Source: Syngnathus acus (Eukaryota > Chordata > Actinopteri > Syngnathiformes > Syngnathidae). Taken from it: a DNA stretch of 64,000 nt. The stretch spans positions 744,001-808,000 of the forward strand of contig NC_051088.1 of the NCBI RefSeq assembly GCF_901709675.1, in the 5' to 3' direction. The first letter of the stretch is position 1; each line of letters starts with the position of its first letter. Under the pieces are notes generated by a model. That model was not told the origin of the DNA. It worked only from the letters and a program-made list of their open reading frames with translations, and ran no database searches. This document shows positions 43,732 to 55,214 of this stretch, piece by piece. A program made the translations under genes and the position numbers.

Positions 43732-45069
43732 TGTCACGTGCCCGTGCCATAGGACAGTGGTCCCCAACCTTTTTTGCGCCACGGACCGGTTACATGTCAG
43801 AAATATTTTCGCGGACCAACCTTTATATAAATAAATAATACATTTATATAAATAAATAATACATTTATAATAAATATGTAAATCCGTTGAAATAAAATGA
43901 TACGACTGGCATAAAAACAAGTATAAACGATTTTTCTTCAATTTATTTATTTATTTATTAGTAGTTAGTATTTATTTATTATTTATTAAATTTTATTAAT
44001 AAAACTTACCATTACGTTGCATTAGTGGGAGCACTGAGCTTGTTTCTCTGAAACGAGCCGGTCCCATCTAGGCGTAATCGGAGACAATGACAGCCGAAGT
44101 GGTTAAGGTTTGTCTTTTAATGCAGGATGCTTGGTGTCCATGTGCCGAAGCAGTTTTGAAGGCTTCATTGCCTCGTTAGCTAGCTTGTCGTCACATATTA
44201 TGCAGAGTGGGCTTAGCGCGTCAGAGTCACCTGTGGCGATAAATCCATATAGGACTCCAGAAATGTTCTTTTAAATGCAGCTTTCCTTTTCTTAGAAGTC
44301 GTAGCCTCTTCTTCCGTCTCCTCATTGGGCTTTTTTCCCTTTCCGAAGAAGCTTTCCAAAATTCTCTGTTTCTTGCTTATTTTTGCTTGCTTCGCGGGCT
44401 CGACTGAGGTGACCTGTCACGTGACCGAGACAAGCGTCTTGACCTGAACCGACGGATGTAATTGGGAGAGAATCGCCAATTTTTTTATATTTTTCAAAAT
44501 AAATTCTTACTCATTTTTGCTAGCTTTGCGGGCTCGACTGGGGAAACTTGTCACGTGACCGGGACGAGAGTCTTGACCTGAATTAATTAATCGTCGATGA
44601 AAAATTTTTTTTTTTTTTTTCTGTGCGGCTTGGCGGCCCGGTACCAAGTGACCCACGGACCAGTACCGGTCCGCGGCCCGGTGGTTGGGGACCTCTGCCA
44701 TAGGACACTCAGCCGGCAACTTCCCTCAGCCACGCCCCTTTCATCACTGACTGACTAATTACTGTTCTGCTCCCTCTGGTTACCTCGTGTATTTAAACCC
44801 TGGCCGTGTGTTTTTCCCTGTCTACTGTTGCTTCCTGTCTGTTTCTGCTCATGTCGTTCCTGTCCTGCATGCCCATTCCCCCCGGTCTGGTGTGGAGGCT
44901 CACGGTCAGAACCCGTTCCTGTATCTGTTCCTGGTCCGAGTGGACTTCTGTTTCCTGCCCGCTGTCCGTGAGCCTCTGTCCCGCCTGTGTCTTTGTTCGC
45001 CTACCCCTTTCCTTCAATAAACCCTGGTCCAAGCTGCATTTGGTCGCCCTGCTCCACTTATTCCTGACA
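43732..45069 (+). mobile_element. solo LTR (with hAT MITE inside)
   Basis: TGTCACGTG to CCTGACA, flanked by the 5-base duplication AGAAT (43727-43731, 45070-45074). Its end CAATAAACCCTGGTCCAAGC (45016-45035) matches the LTRs of elements A-C, so it belongs to the same wider family, in + orientation. The internal region has been lost by LTR-LTR recombination. Confidence 0.85.
43755..44697. mobile_element. hAT MITE in the solo LTR
   Basis: CAGTGGTCCCCAACC to GGTTGGGGACCTCTG with a perfect 8-base duplication CCATAGGA (43747-43754, 44698-44705). 943 bases. The interior may derive from an autonomous hAT (GAGCACTGAGCTTGTTTCTC, also seen at 46040). Confidence 0.92.
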
Positions 45070-45227
45070 AGAATTGTTTGCAGTGGCGTCTCGCATTTAT
45101 CGTTGCGCAATTATGGCAACGGCAGATGAGAATTCTGTCGAGTCCAAATACATACCAGATGTTCTAAAATATATTATGCATGTTTATTATTCATTTAGCT
45201 ATTATAAGCATATTTTTCATTATAGAG

Positions 45228-45285
45228 CAGGGCTTCTCAATTATTTTCTGTATTTGAAAATTAAAGTATTTGAAAATTATAACTA
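45228..45285. mobile_element. hAT MITE fragment, left piece (right piece about 47096-47470)
   Basis: CAGGGCTTCTCAATTATTTTCTG resembles the start of the 31185 MITE; the body resumes after the TA element, with CATAACATTGTATCCTTATC at 47136 and GAATGTGCAATA at 47369 matching it. The right terminus was not found. Confidence 0.6.
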
Positions 45286-45410
45286 CCGTTTTTTTCCGTG
45301 TATAATGCGCCCCCATGTATAATACGCACCCTAAAAATGGCATGTTGATGCTGGAAAAAAGCCTGTACCCATGTATAATACGCACCCAATTATTTATTTA
45401 TTTATTTTTT

Positions 45411-45477
45411 TAAGTCCCAATGATCGTCACACACGCAAGGAGGCAATGGGTCCCATTTTTATAGTCTTTGGTATGGT
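45411..45477 (-). mobile_element. SINE fragment, internally deleted
   Basis: AAGTCCCAATGATCGTCACAC joined to GGAGGCAATGGGTCCCATTT: tail and middle of the SINE family in reverse, with about 150 bases missing between. Confidence 0.75.
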
Positions 45478-45877
45478 CTTAACTAGGCTGGATGTATTTT
45501 TTTTTGTTGGCGTTGATTTCTCCTACTGCCCCTAAAGGCACCACCGCGATCAGATGAAAAGAGAGGAAAGTGACGTGCGGACATGTGAAAAAGGCGGCTC
45601 TGTATGGGAGAGACGTTGAAGAGGAATAAAAACACCCTCGGAAACCAAAACTTGCCCCTCGTCATGACTCGGAGCCGCAACAAATGTTTCGGATTTGTGT
45701 AGGGTACATTGTGACAGCAAACGAGCAGGTGATCGAGCAAGCGTCTGATACGAGAGCATTGCGTTCGTATGGAGCGTGTTTGAAGTGAACAGCAGAGACG
45801 AAAGGAACAAGGCAAAGTGTTGTGAAATAAAATATTACCTGTAATACGCATTTTGTTATTTGCTGATTGTATTAAAC

Positions 45878-46701
45878 CAGTGGTTCCCAAACTTTTGCAG
45901 GCTGGCGCCCCCTTTGGCTCCCCAGTGAATTCCTAGCGCCCCCCCCCCCCCAGGCACTTATATATATAAATAATACATTTATATAAATAAATAAATAATA
46001 CATTTATAATATCATTACCATTACGTTGAATTAGTGGGAGCACTGAGTTTGTTTCTCAGAAACGAGCCGGTCCCATCTAGACGTAATCGGAGACAATGAC
46101 ACCCGAAGTGATTTAAGGTTTGTCTTTTATTGCAGGATGCTTGGTCTCCATGTGTTGAAGCAGTTTTGAATGCTTCACTGCCTGGTTAGTTAGCCTGTCG
46201 CCACATATTAGCTTTGCGGGCTCGACTGGGGAAACATGTCACGTGACCGGGACGAGTGTCTTGACCTGAATTAATTGATCGTCGATAAAAAAAATATTCT
46301 GTGCGGCTTGGCGGCCCGGTACCAAGTGACCCACGGACCGGTACCGGTCCGCGGCCCGGTGGTTGGGGACCACTGCCCTAACCAGCTCAACACAACACAA
46401 CACGGCGCGTTCTGGCGAGTCCCCAATTTCATGTTGACTTGAACTCAAGATGATGTTGACCGCCAGAATGCGGTTTTTATTATAAGATAAAATTCTGAAC
46501 ATTACAAGCTTGAAATTACAAACCTGAGCTTTTGCTTTTGTAGTCTATGCTGTCGGATCTGACTGGGCCAGAGCGGCGTGTTGTGTACAAATCGACTGCC
46601 GCCCCCCTACCGCCCCCCTACCGCCCCTTTCTTCCTCACCGCCCCCCCAGATCTTTCCACCGCCCCCAGGGGGGCGGTACCGCCCACTTTGGGAACCACT
46701 G
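45878..46701. mobile_element. hAT MITE with a second hAT fragment inside
   Basis: CAGTGGTTCCCAAACTTTTG to CACTTTGGGAACCACTG, perfect 8-base duplication TATTAAAC (45870-45877, 46702-46709). The empty site is seen at 56425-56432 in copy 2 of the host element. Inside, 45952-46375 is a shortened copy of the 43755 family, ending GGTTGGGGACCACTG. Confidence 0.92.
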
Positions 46702-46790
46702 TATTAAACTATCACATTCATTGTCAGTCAAGAAGAGAAGAGGACTATTATCCCTTTTTTGACGAAATGACCAGAGCACAGTACAAACAC

Positions 46791-46975
46791 ACTATTGTTC
46801 TTGTAACGTGTTTTGTATTTAAGTCCTGTCTGCCCCTCGCTCACCGTCGAATCATTGCATGTGTTACTGTCATGATGTCTGTTTGGTTTCTGTTCCTGTC
46901 TTTGGTAATGTCACCCTGTCTTTTTGTTCCACGTCTTTGTCGGTCAGTCCTGTTGTTGGTTTTGTTGTACCATGA
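46791..46975 (+). mobile_element. LTR fragment of the A-C family
   Basis: AAGTCCTGTCTG, TGTTACTGTCATGATGTCTG, TGGTAATGTCACCCTGTC and GGTCAGTCCTG match the element A LTR in reverse complement. Both ends missing. Confidence 0.75.
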
Positions 46976-47439
46976 TTTTCTTAAAAAAATAAAAAGTAAA
47001 AATTTAAAAAAAATTGTACCCATGTATAATGCGCACCCCAGATTTTAGGACAATAAATTAGTTAAATTTTGCGTATTATACACGGAAAAAACCGGTAGTA
47101 TAGTTTGACTATGAATTTGCCAAATATACTTCTCCATAACATTGTATCCTTATCATTAACACCAACTTACAGCAAAGAACAACTTGATAAACTTCTCTGC
47201 CTTTATTTTTACCCCTGTTCTATTATTTGTGTGTGTTTCTTCAGGATTTGTTCACCACTTTTCAATACGTCCTGCTATGTGCTGTCTTTGCATTCTCAAT
47301 GCTAGAAAACTCCATCCATCTTAAACGTATTACTCCCTGCATTGAGAGCCCTACAGCCACCCACTGTAGTGAATGTGCAATAATATTTTATTCTAATAGG
47401 AAAAATGTTCCCACACGCACTTCCCCATGGCATCGCACT

Positions 47440-47460
47440 GCGGGGGGGGGGGGGGGGGGG
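47440..47460. repeat. poly-G run
   Basis: About 19 uninterrupted G; also a likely assembly trouble spot. Confidence 0.9.
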
Positions 47461-47699
47461 CACTTGCCCGACGACTTAAGAAAGACAGAGAAGAGATAGA
47501 ACGTTACGTCATGTTAAAAATATGTTAAAACATTTTGGGAGGTTTTCGAGGGAGGCTGGAATGGGTTAATTGGTTTTCATTCATTTAAACAAATGAGTGT
47601 TTTGAGTTACACGATTGGTCATGGAACAGATGAAACGCATGTCAAGGCACCACTGTATTCAATTATTACAGCGAGTGATGTAGTGCTTTATGCTTTCAG

Positions 47700-47860
47700 G
47701 TCTGGAGCGAGATAAGTTTGACAACAAGACTGTATCGTTCGAGGAGCACATCAAGCTGGAGCACAACATCTGGAACTACTTGTACTTCATCGTTCTGGTG
47801 CGTGAGAAGAACAAAACAGACTACACCGGGCCTGAGAGCTACGTGGCTAAGATGATCAAG
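47700..47860 (+). CDS. itpr3: itpr3 exon: second half of zinc knuckle, post-S6 linker
   Basis: Starts with the last two bases of a split codon, then [20 protein letters not shown], and ends at the donor GTACAA in phase 0. The histidines of EEHIKLEH complete the C2H2 zinc site with the cysteines of the previous exon; this fold links the gate to the cytosolic assembly. Then come [20 protein letters not shown] and [10 protein letters not shown]. The acceptor is TTTCAG at 47694-47699. Confidence 0.94.
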
Positions 47861-47919
47861 GTACAAGAGATGTGTGTCACACCACTGAGATACCAACTGA
47901 CTTCCTGAACGTGTTTCAG

Positions 47920-48081
47920 AACAACAACCTGGATTGGTTTCCCCGCATGCAGGCCATGTCGCTGGTGGTCAACGATGACGATGGAGAGCAGAACGAGATG
48001 AGGATGCTGCAGGACAAGCTTAGCTCCACCATGAAAGTAGTGATGGCACTCACTATGCAGCTTACAGATCTCAAAGAGCAG
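47920..48081 (+). CDS. itpr3: itpr3 exon: C-terminal coiled coil
   Basis: Exactly 54 codons in phase 0, separated from the previous exon by a 59-base intron. Encodes [20 protein letters not shown], then the heptad-bearing helix [20 protein letters not shown] and QLTDLKEQ. The LDWFPRM motif is shared by all IP3 receptor types. The helix forms the tetrameric coiled coil at the receptor axis. Donor GTATGT at 48082. Confidence 0.95.
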
Positions 48082-48166
48082 GTATGTAAATAAGTTAAAC
48101 AAGACTGATTACAATACGTGGTACCTTGATTTAATAATTTTAGGACATCAGCATTAGCAAACAAAT

Positions 48167-51100
48167 CCATCCATCCATCTTCTTCCGCTTATCCGGGGTC
48201 GGGTCGCGGGGGCAGCAGCTTTAGGAGGTATGCCCAGACTTCCCTCTCCCCAGCCACTTCGTCCAGCTCATCCCGGGGGATCCCAAGCCGTTCCCAGGCC
48301 AGCTGAGAGAAATAGTCTCTCCAGCGTGTCCTGGGTCGTCCACGGGGTCTCCTGCCGGTGGGACATGCCCGAAACAGCTCCAGGCATCCTGATGAGATGC
48401 CCGAGCCACCTCTTCTGGCTCCTCTCAACGTAGAGGAGCAGCAGCTCGACTTTGAGTCCCTCACGGATGACCAAGCTCACCCTATCTCTTAGGGAGAGCC
48501 CGGCCACCCTGCGGACAAAACTTATTTCGTCCGCTTGTATCCGGGATCTGGTTCTTTCCGTCACGACCCATAGCTCGTGACCATAGATGAGGGTAGGAGC
48601 GTAGATGAACAGGTAAATCGAGAGCTTTGCCTTTTGGCTCAGCTCTCTCTTCACCACGACCAGTACAGAGTCCGCATCACAGCCGAAGCTGTACCGATCC
48701 GCCTGTCGAGCTCACGCTCCATCCTGCCCTCGCTCGTGAACAAGACCCCAAGATACTTGAACTCCTCCACTTGGGAAAGAATCTCATCCCCGATCCGGAG
48801 AGGGCATTCCACCCTTTTCCGACCTCATCATGGATCATGGATCATGGACTCGGATTTGGAGGTGCTGACTCTCGAGCTGAAGATCACGGCTTGAAGAAGC
48901 CAACAGCACCACGTCGTCTGCAAAAAGCAGAGATGCAATGCTGAGGTTCCCAAACCAGACACCCTCAACGCCTCGGCTGCGCCTAAAAATTCTGTTCATA
49001 AAAGTCATGAACAGAATCGGTGACAAAGGGCAGCCTTGATGGAGTCCAACCCTCACTGGGAACGAATCCGACTTACTGCCGGAAATGCGGACCAAACTCT
49101 GGCATCGGCGATACAGGAACTGAACTGCCCTTATCAGTTAGTTTGGCACCCCGTACTCCCGAAGCACCCTCCACAGAACTTCCCGAGGGACACGATCAAA
49201 CGCCTTCTCCAAGTCCACAAAACACATGACTGGTTGAGCGAACTCCCATGCCCCCTCGAGGATCCTGCCGAGGGTATAGAGCTGGTCCACTGTTCCACGG
49301 CCAGGACGAAAACCACACTGCTCCTCCTGAATCAGAGATTCAACCTCCCACGGACCCTCCTCTCCAGCACCCCTGAATAGACCTTACCAGGGAGGCTGAG
49401 GAGATTGATTCTTCTGTAGTTGGAACACACCTTCCGGTACCCCTTCTTAAAAAGGGGGACCACCACCCCATTCTACCATCCCCAATGTCCACACAATGCT
49501 GTAGAGGTGTGTCAGCCAGGACAGCCCCACATCATCCAGAGCCTTTAAGAACTCCGGGCGGTTCTCATCCGCGCCTGGGGCCTAAACCCAAGGAGTTTTT
49601 TTAACTACCTCGATGACTTCGACCCCAGAGATTGGAGAGTCCACCTCAGAGCCTCCAGGCCCTGCTTCCTCAATGGAAGGCGTGTCGGTGGAATTGAGGA
49701 GGTCTTCGAAGTATTCTCCCCACCGTCTCACGACGTCCTGAGTTGAAGTCAGCAGCACGCCATCTCCAATGTAAACAGTGTTGACGGTGCACTGCTTCCT
49801 CCTCCTGAGACGCCGGATGGTGGACCAGAATTTCCTCGAAGCCGTCCAGAAGTCATTCTCCATGGCCTCGCCAAACTCCTCCCACGCCCGGGTTTTTGCC
49901 TCAGCAACCGCCGAAGCCGCGTTCCGCTTTGCCATCTGGTACCCGTCGGCTGCCTCCGGAGCCCCACAGGCGAAAACGGCCCAATAGGACTCCTTCTTCA
50001 GCTTGACGGCATCCCTTACCGCCGGTGTCCACCAGCCGGTTCAGGGATTGCCACTACGACAGGCACCGACCACCTTATGACCACAGCTCCGGTCGGCTGC
50101 CTCAACAATGGAGGCACGGAACATTGTCCACTCGGACTCAATGTCCTCCGCCTTCTCCGGGACATGGGAAAAGCTCTGCCGGAGGTGGGAGTTGAAGCTC
50201 TTCCTGACAGGGGATTCTGCCAGACGTTCCCAGCAGACCATCACAGTACGTTTGGGTCTGCCAGGTCTGACTGGCATCGTCCCCCACCATCGGAGCCAAC
50301 CCACCACCAGGTGGCAATCAGTTGATAGCTCCGCCCCTCTCTTCACCCGAGTGTCCAAATCATGCGGCCACAAATCCGATGACACGACGACAAAGACAAT
50401 CATTGAACTGCGGCCTAGGGTGTCCTGGTGCCAAGTGCACACATGGACACCCTTATGTTTGAACATGGTGTTCATTACTGACAATCCGTGTCAAGCACAG
50501 AAGTCCAATACTAGAACACCGCTCGGGTTCAGATCGGGAGGGGGGGGGCGTTCCTCCCAATCACACCCTTCCAGGTCTCACTGTCATTGCCCACATGACC
50601 AATGAATTCACCCAGTAGAACAATGGAGTCCCCAGAAGGAGCACTCTCCAGCACTTGTTCTAAGGACCCCAAAAACGGTGGGCATTCTGAGCTGCTGTTC
50701 AGTGCATAGACACAAACAACAGTCAGGACCCGTCCCCCCACCCGAAGGCGGAGGGAGGCTACCCTCTCATTCACCGGGGTGAACCCCATTGTGGAGGCGC
50801 CCAGGAGGGTGGCAATAAGTATACCCACACCTGCTCGACGCCTCTCACCGTGGGCAACTCCAGCGTGGAAGAGAGTCCAGCCCCTCTCAAGAGGGCTTGT
50901 ACCAGAACCCAAAATGTGTGTGGAGGCAAGTCCGACTATGTCTAGTCGGAACTTTTCTGCCTCGCACACCAGCTCGGGCTCCTTTCCAGTCAGAGAGGTG
51001 ACATTCCATGTCCCAAGAGCCAGCTTCTGCAGCCGGGTTAGCCCAGCTCACTTTGCACCCGACCCCTTTGGCCCCTCCCACAGGTGGTGAGCCCATGGGA

Positions 51101-51431
51101 AGGGGTACCCACGTTTCCTTTTCGGGCTGTACCCGGCCGGGCCCCATGGGCAAAGGCCCGGCCACCGGACGCTCGCCTTCGAGCCCCAACTCCAGGCCTG
51201 GCTCGAGAGGGGGGCCCCGGTGACCCACGTCCGGGCGAGGGAAAACTGAGTCCATATATTTTTTTCTTCATAAGGGGTTCTTTTGAGCCGTGCTTTGTCT
51301 GGCCCCTAACCTAGGACCCTTTGGCCATGGGCGACCTTACCAGGGGCATGAGGCCCCAGACAACATGGCTCCTAGGATAATTGGGACACGCAAACCCCTC
51401 CACCACGATAAGGTGACGACTCACAGAGGGG
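48167..51431 (-). mobile_element. APE-type LINE, copy 2 (inverted relative to copy 1)
   Basis: Reverse-strand copy of 37411-40890 over its full length: tail CCATCCATCC at 48167, C-terminal region 48657-48189 (LSIYLFIYAPTLIYGHELWV, RWLGHLIRMPG), RT 49095-48835 (SLLFADDVVLLASSSRD), the linker region 49935-49582, and endonuclease 51271-50529. Frameshifts make it non-coding. Its 5' end abuts a short L2-type tail in the same direction (51438-51472). Confidence 0.88.
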
Positions 51432-51472
51432 GTATAAGTCAAGTCAAGTTTATTTGTATAGCCCTAAATCAT

Positions 51473-51783
51473 AAAATACCTTCAACCAGAATCCAGACTC
51501 TCATTGGAAGCTATAGGAAGTGTTTAGAGGCTGTTATTTCTGCATAAGGAGGATATACTAAATATTGATGTCATTTTTCTGTTGGGGTGTCCAAATGTAT
51601 GCACCTGCCTACTTTTGTTGAGGTAATGTTTGCACACTTTCTGTAAATCGTATAAACTTGATTTCACTTCTCAAATATCACTGGTTTTGTCTGCTATATG
51701 ATATTGCTGATCCGAACAACCAATGATTTATAAAGGAAAATCTTGAAAATGATCCGGGGTGCCCAAACTTTTGCATATGACTG
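51473..51783. mobile_element. Tc1/mariner fragment
   Basis: GGGGTGCCCAAACTTTTGCA followed by TATGACTGTA at 51755-51785 is the classic terminus of a fish Tc1-type family; the preceding 280 bases are its subterminal region. The left end is missing. Confidence 0.7.
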
Positions 51784-51825
51784 TATATATATATATATAT
51801 ATATATACACATACATACATACGTA

Positions 51826-52141
51826 CCAGCCCAGTGGCCTAGTGGTAGAGTGTCCGCCCTGAGACTGGAAGGTTGTGGGTTCAAACCCCGGCCGGGTCAT
51901 ACCAAAGACTATAAAAATGGGACCCATTGCCTCCTTGCTTGGCACTCAGCATTAAGGGTTGGAATTGTCGGGTTAGATCGCCAAATGATTCCCGAGCGCG
52001 GCACCGCTGCTGCTCACTGCTCCCCTTTCCCCCAGGGGATGGATCAAAATCACACGGGGATGGGTTAAATGCAGAGGACAAATTTCACCACACCCAGATG
52101 TGTGTGTGACGATCATTGGGACTTTAATCTTTAATCTTTAA
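51826..52141 (+). mobile_element. tRNA-derived SINE in a CATA microsatellite
   Basis: Full-length copy of the family at 17881, tail TTTAATCTTTAA. Flanked on both sides by (CATA)n (51807-51822 and 52142-52170), so its target duplication cannot be separated from the repeat. Confidence 0.9.
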
Positions 52142-52262
52142 TACATACATACATACATACATGCATATATAAAGCACACTCTATATATATATTTCTATGT
52201 GTTCTAGTGAGTTTTTTGTTGTTTTCTCCTTCTCACATTATTGATTAGGCTAGTGCGCGGCT

Positions 52263-53210
52263 ATGGATGTTCACATTGTAACATTCGTAGTTTGTTCCTT
52301 ACTGATTTTGGAACTTTTTGGTGCGGCGTCGGGTGAGCCTTCCATACTCGGCTACGTTGTCAACACCCACGATCAGCTGTTAGCCTGGCGCTACACACCC
52401 CTTCCCTGCGGGTTGCGGCCGGAGATCCCCAAGGAGATACGGCCGCGGAGAAGAGGATGCCGAGCCGGAGTAAAGCGCACGCAGCGGAAGAGACGGTATA
52501 AACCGTGCTTGCCGTCGGTCATCATGGGGAACGTGAGATCTCTTCAAAGCAAAATGGAAGAGCTAACGGCGCTAGCCGGGACGCAGAGGGAATATCGCAA
52601 ATGCAGTCTCATGTGCTTCATGGAGACGTGGCTGGACGATCTCTCGTCCGACTCACACCTCTCCCTGGACGGATTTCAAGTGGTGCGGGCTGACAGTAGA
52701 GCTACAGAGAGCGGTAAGAGGAGAGGAGGGGGACTCGCTGCGTTTGTGAATGATAGATGGTGCCATCCCGGACACGTCAGTGTTAAGGAGCAACTCTGCT
52801 CCAGTGACTTGGAGCTGTTGGTGGTTAGCATGCGACCGTACTATCTCCCGAGGGAGTTTTCACATGTTGTTGCTATAACTGTGTACATCCCTCCCTCGGC
52901 TGTCGCTGCTACCGCTACGAACCGGATCCACTCTATAGTTTCTAAGCTTCAAACTCAGCACCCCCAATCCCTCCTCCTCATCTCCGGGGACTTCAATCAT
53001 GCTTCCCTGGCCTCTTCCCTCCCCACCTTTACTCAATATGTCGACTACCACGCCAGAAACAATAGAACTTTGGACCTGTTGTATGCTAATGTCAAGGATG
53101 CATACACCTCATCCCCCCTCCCCCCACTTGGTCGCTCGAATCACAACCTTGTCCATCTGGTCGCAGACTACACCACGGTGGTAAAGGTGGTCTGTGATGT
53201 TGTGGTCTGA
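52263..53210 (+). pseudogene. Rex1 endonuclease
   Basis: 315 codons from ATG. A hydrophobic N-terminus (VTFVVCSLLILELFG) precedes the APE domain: IMGNVRSLQSKMEEL, CFMETWLDD (catalytic Glu), VYIPPS, LISGDFNHASL, RTLDLLYANV and RSNHNLVHL in place of the usual S-D-H, which would remove the catalytic Asp. Frame ends TTVVKVVCDVVV. Confidence 0.8.
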
Positions 53211-53847
53211 GGAATCTACTGCCAGGCTCAGAGACTGCTTTGCGAATACAGACTGGGAAGCTCTCTGTAGCCCCCATGGCAGTGACATTGACAGCGTGAC
53301 CCACTGCATTACGGACTACATTAATTTATTTGTGGAGACCACTGTGCCCTCCAAGCTGGTCCGGTGTTTTCCTAACAACAAACCCTGGGTGTCCTCCAAG
53401 ATAAAGGCTCTGCTTAATGAGAAGGTGAAAGCCTTTGGTTTGGGGGACGCGGTGGAGCTGCATAGAGTCCAGAAGAAACTCCGGCTGAAGATCAGGAAGG
53501 GGAAAGAGAACTACAGAGGGAGGCTGGAGAAGCAAATGGGGCTTAACAACGCTAGAAACATCTGGAGGGGTCTGCAATCCATCTCGGGCCATGGTAAAGG
53601 GGTTGATTGGAAACCAGCTGATGGGGACAAGGACTGGGCGGATGAACTCAATCTGTTCTTCAACAGATTTGATTCCGCCTCCCCCCGCCCCTTAACCCTG
53701 CTCCGCACCTCAGCCCGCCACCTTCAACACTCCAGCCCCCCCGCCAGCTCACCAACCCCCCCTCACCGCCCCGAAGTCACTTTTCAGTCTTCACTCCATC
53801 ACCCCAGTCTTCCAACACCCCCTTCTCCTTTACAGAGCTTCAGGTGA
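53194..53847 (+). pseudogene. Rex1 linker between endonuclease and RT
   Basis: 217 codons in the +1 frame relative to the endonuclease: WSEESTARLRDCFANTDWEA, HCITDYINLFVETTVPSKLV, NNKPWVSSKIKALLNEKVKA, ending in a Pro/Ser-rich stretch. Normally fused to both neighbours. Confidence 0.8.
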
Positions 53848-55214
53848 GGAGTCACCTCAGAAAGATCAAGGCAGGGAAGGCCCCGGGCCCAGACGGCATC
53901 TGTCCGAGACTGCTCAGAGACTGTGCGGGCCAGCTGAGTGGCGTGGTCATGTACCAGTTCAACCTGAGCCTGAACAAAGTTCCAGCCCTGTGGAAGACCT
54001 CCTGCGTGGTCCCCGTACCGAAGGTGCCGCGACCCAAGGAGCCTAATCACTTCAGGCCTATTGCCTTGACTTCCCACCTGATGAAGACTATGGAGAGGAT
54101 CATCCTGGGTCACCTGCGTTTGCTGGTGGGAGCGCAGCTGAACCCCCTGCAGCTTGCTTACCGGCCTGGTGTTGGGGTGGACGATGCAGTGATTTATTTA
54201 CTGCACAGAACACTGCTTCACCTGGAGAACATCGGGAGCACTGGGAGGATCATGTTCTTCGATTTCTCCAGCGCTTTTAACACCATCCAGCTGTCACTGC
54301 TCAGGGTGAAGATAGAGAAGGCGGGTGTGGACCAGCACCTGGCTGCATGGACGACAGACTTCCTCACCGACAGGCCGCAGTATGTGAGGTTACATCGCTG
54401 TGAGTCTGACGTGGTACGCTGCAGCACAGGTGTCCCCCAGGGTACGGTGCTCTCTCCTTTCCTTTTCGCCCTGTACACTTCGGACTTTACCCACGACACT
54501 GCACACTGCCACATCCAGAAGTTCTCCGACGACACGGCCATTGTTGGATATGTTTCGGAGGGGAACGATCTGGAATACAGGACGGTCATCAAGGACTTTG
54601 TCAGCTGGTGTGAGCTCAACCAGCTTCAGCTGAACACCAGCAAGACGAAGGAGATGATTGCGTGCTTCAGGAGGACAGCACCCCACTTCACTCCGGTGAA
54701 CATCCAGGGATCGGACATTGAGGTAGTGGAGAACTACAAATTCCTGGGTGTTCGCCTTAACAACAAAATGGACTGGACTGATGACACCCACGCCCTGTAC
54801 AAGAAGGGCCAGAGTCGCCTCCACCTGCTGAGGAGACTGAGGTCCTTCGGTGTGTGCAGGGCTCTCCTCAGGACCTTCTATGACTCTGTGGTGGCCTCAG
54901 CCATCCTCTACGCTGTGGTCTGCTGGCATGGGGGCAGTACGGACTGGGACAGGGGGAGACTGAATAAGATGGTCAGGAGAGCGAGCTCTGTCCTGGGCTG
55001 TCCCCTGGACTCCATTGAGGTTGTGGGTGAGAGGAGGATGTTAAATAAGCTGAATTCCATCATGGACAACACCTCTCATCCCCTCCATGACATTGTGCGG
55101 TCCCTGAGCAGCTCCTTTAGCAGCAGACTATTACACCCACAGTGTAGGAAGGAACGATTCCGCAGGTCCTTCATTCCCTCTGCTGTCAGACTCTACAAAA
55201 TGCGTGACACCTGA
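53844..55214 (+). pseudogene. Rex1 reverse transcriptase
   Basis: 456 codons: AGKAPGPDGICPRLL, NHFRPIALTSHLMKTMERII, FFDFSSAFNTIQ, TGVPQGTVLSPFLFALYTSD, catalytic FSDDTAIVG (residues 227-230 FSDD), LNTSKTKEMI, NYKFLGVRL, and the Rex1-typical end GCPLDSIEVVGERRMLNKLN and RRSFIPSAVRLYK. The RT frame itself is intact; the element is disabled by the two upstream frame changes. Confidence 0.88.

Larger units (their letters stand above)
45286..47095. mobile_element. TA-flanked DNA element (GTGTATAATGCGC), copy 1
   Basis: Ends CCGTTTTTTTCCGTGTATAA and ATTATACACGGAAAAAACCGG, flanked by TA (45284-45285, 47096-47097). Contains, as later insertions, a SINE fragment (45411-45477), a hAT MITE (45878-46701) and an LTR fragment (46791-46975). 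Copy 2 at 55685-57061 lacks them. Confidence 0.85.
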
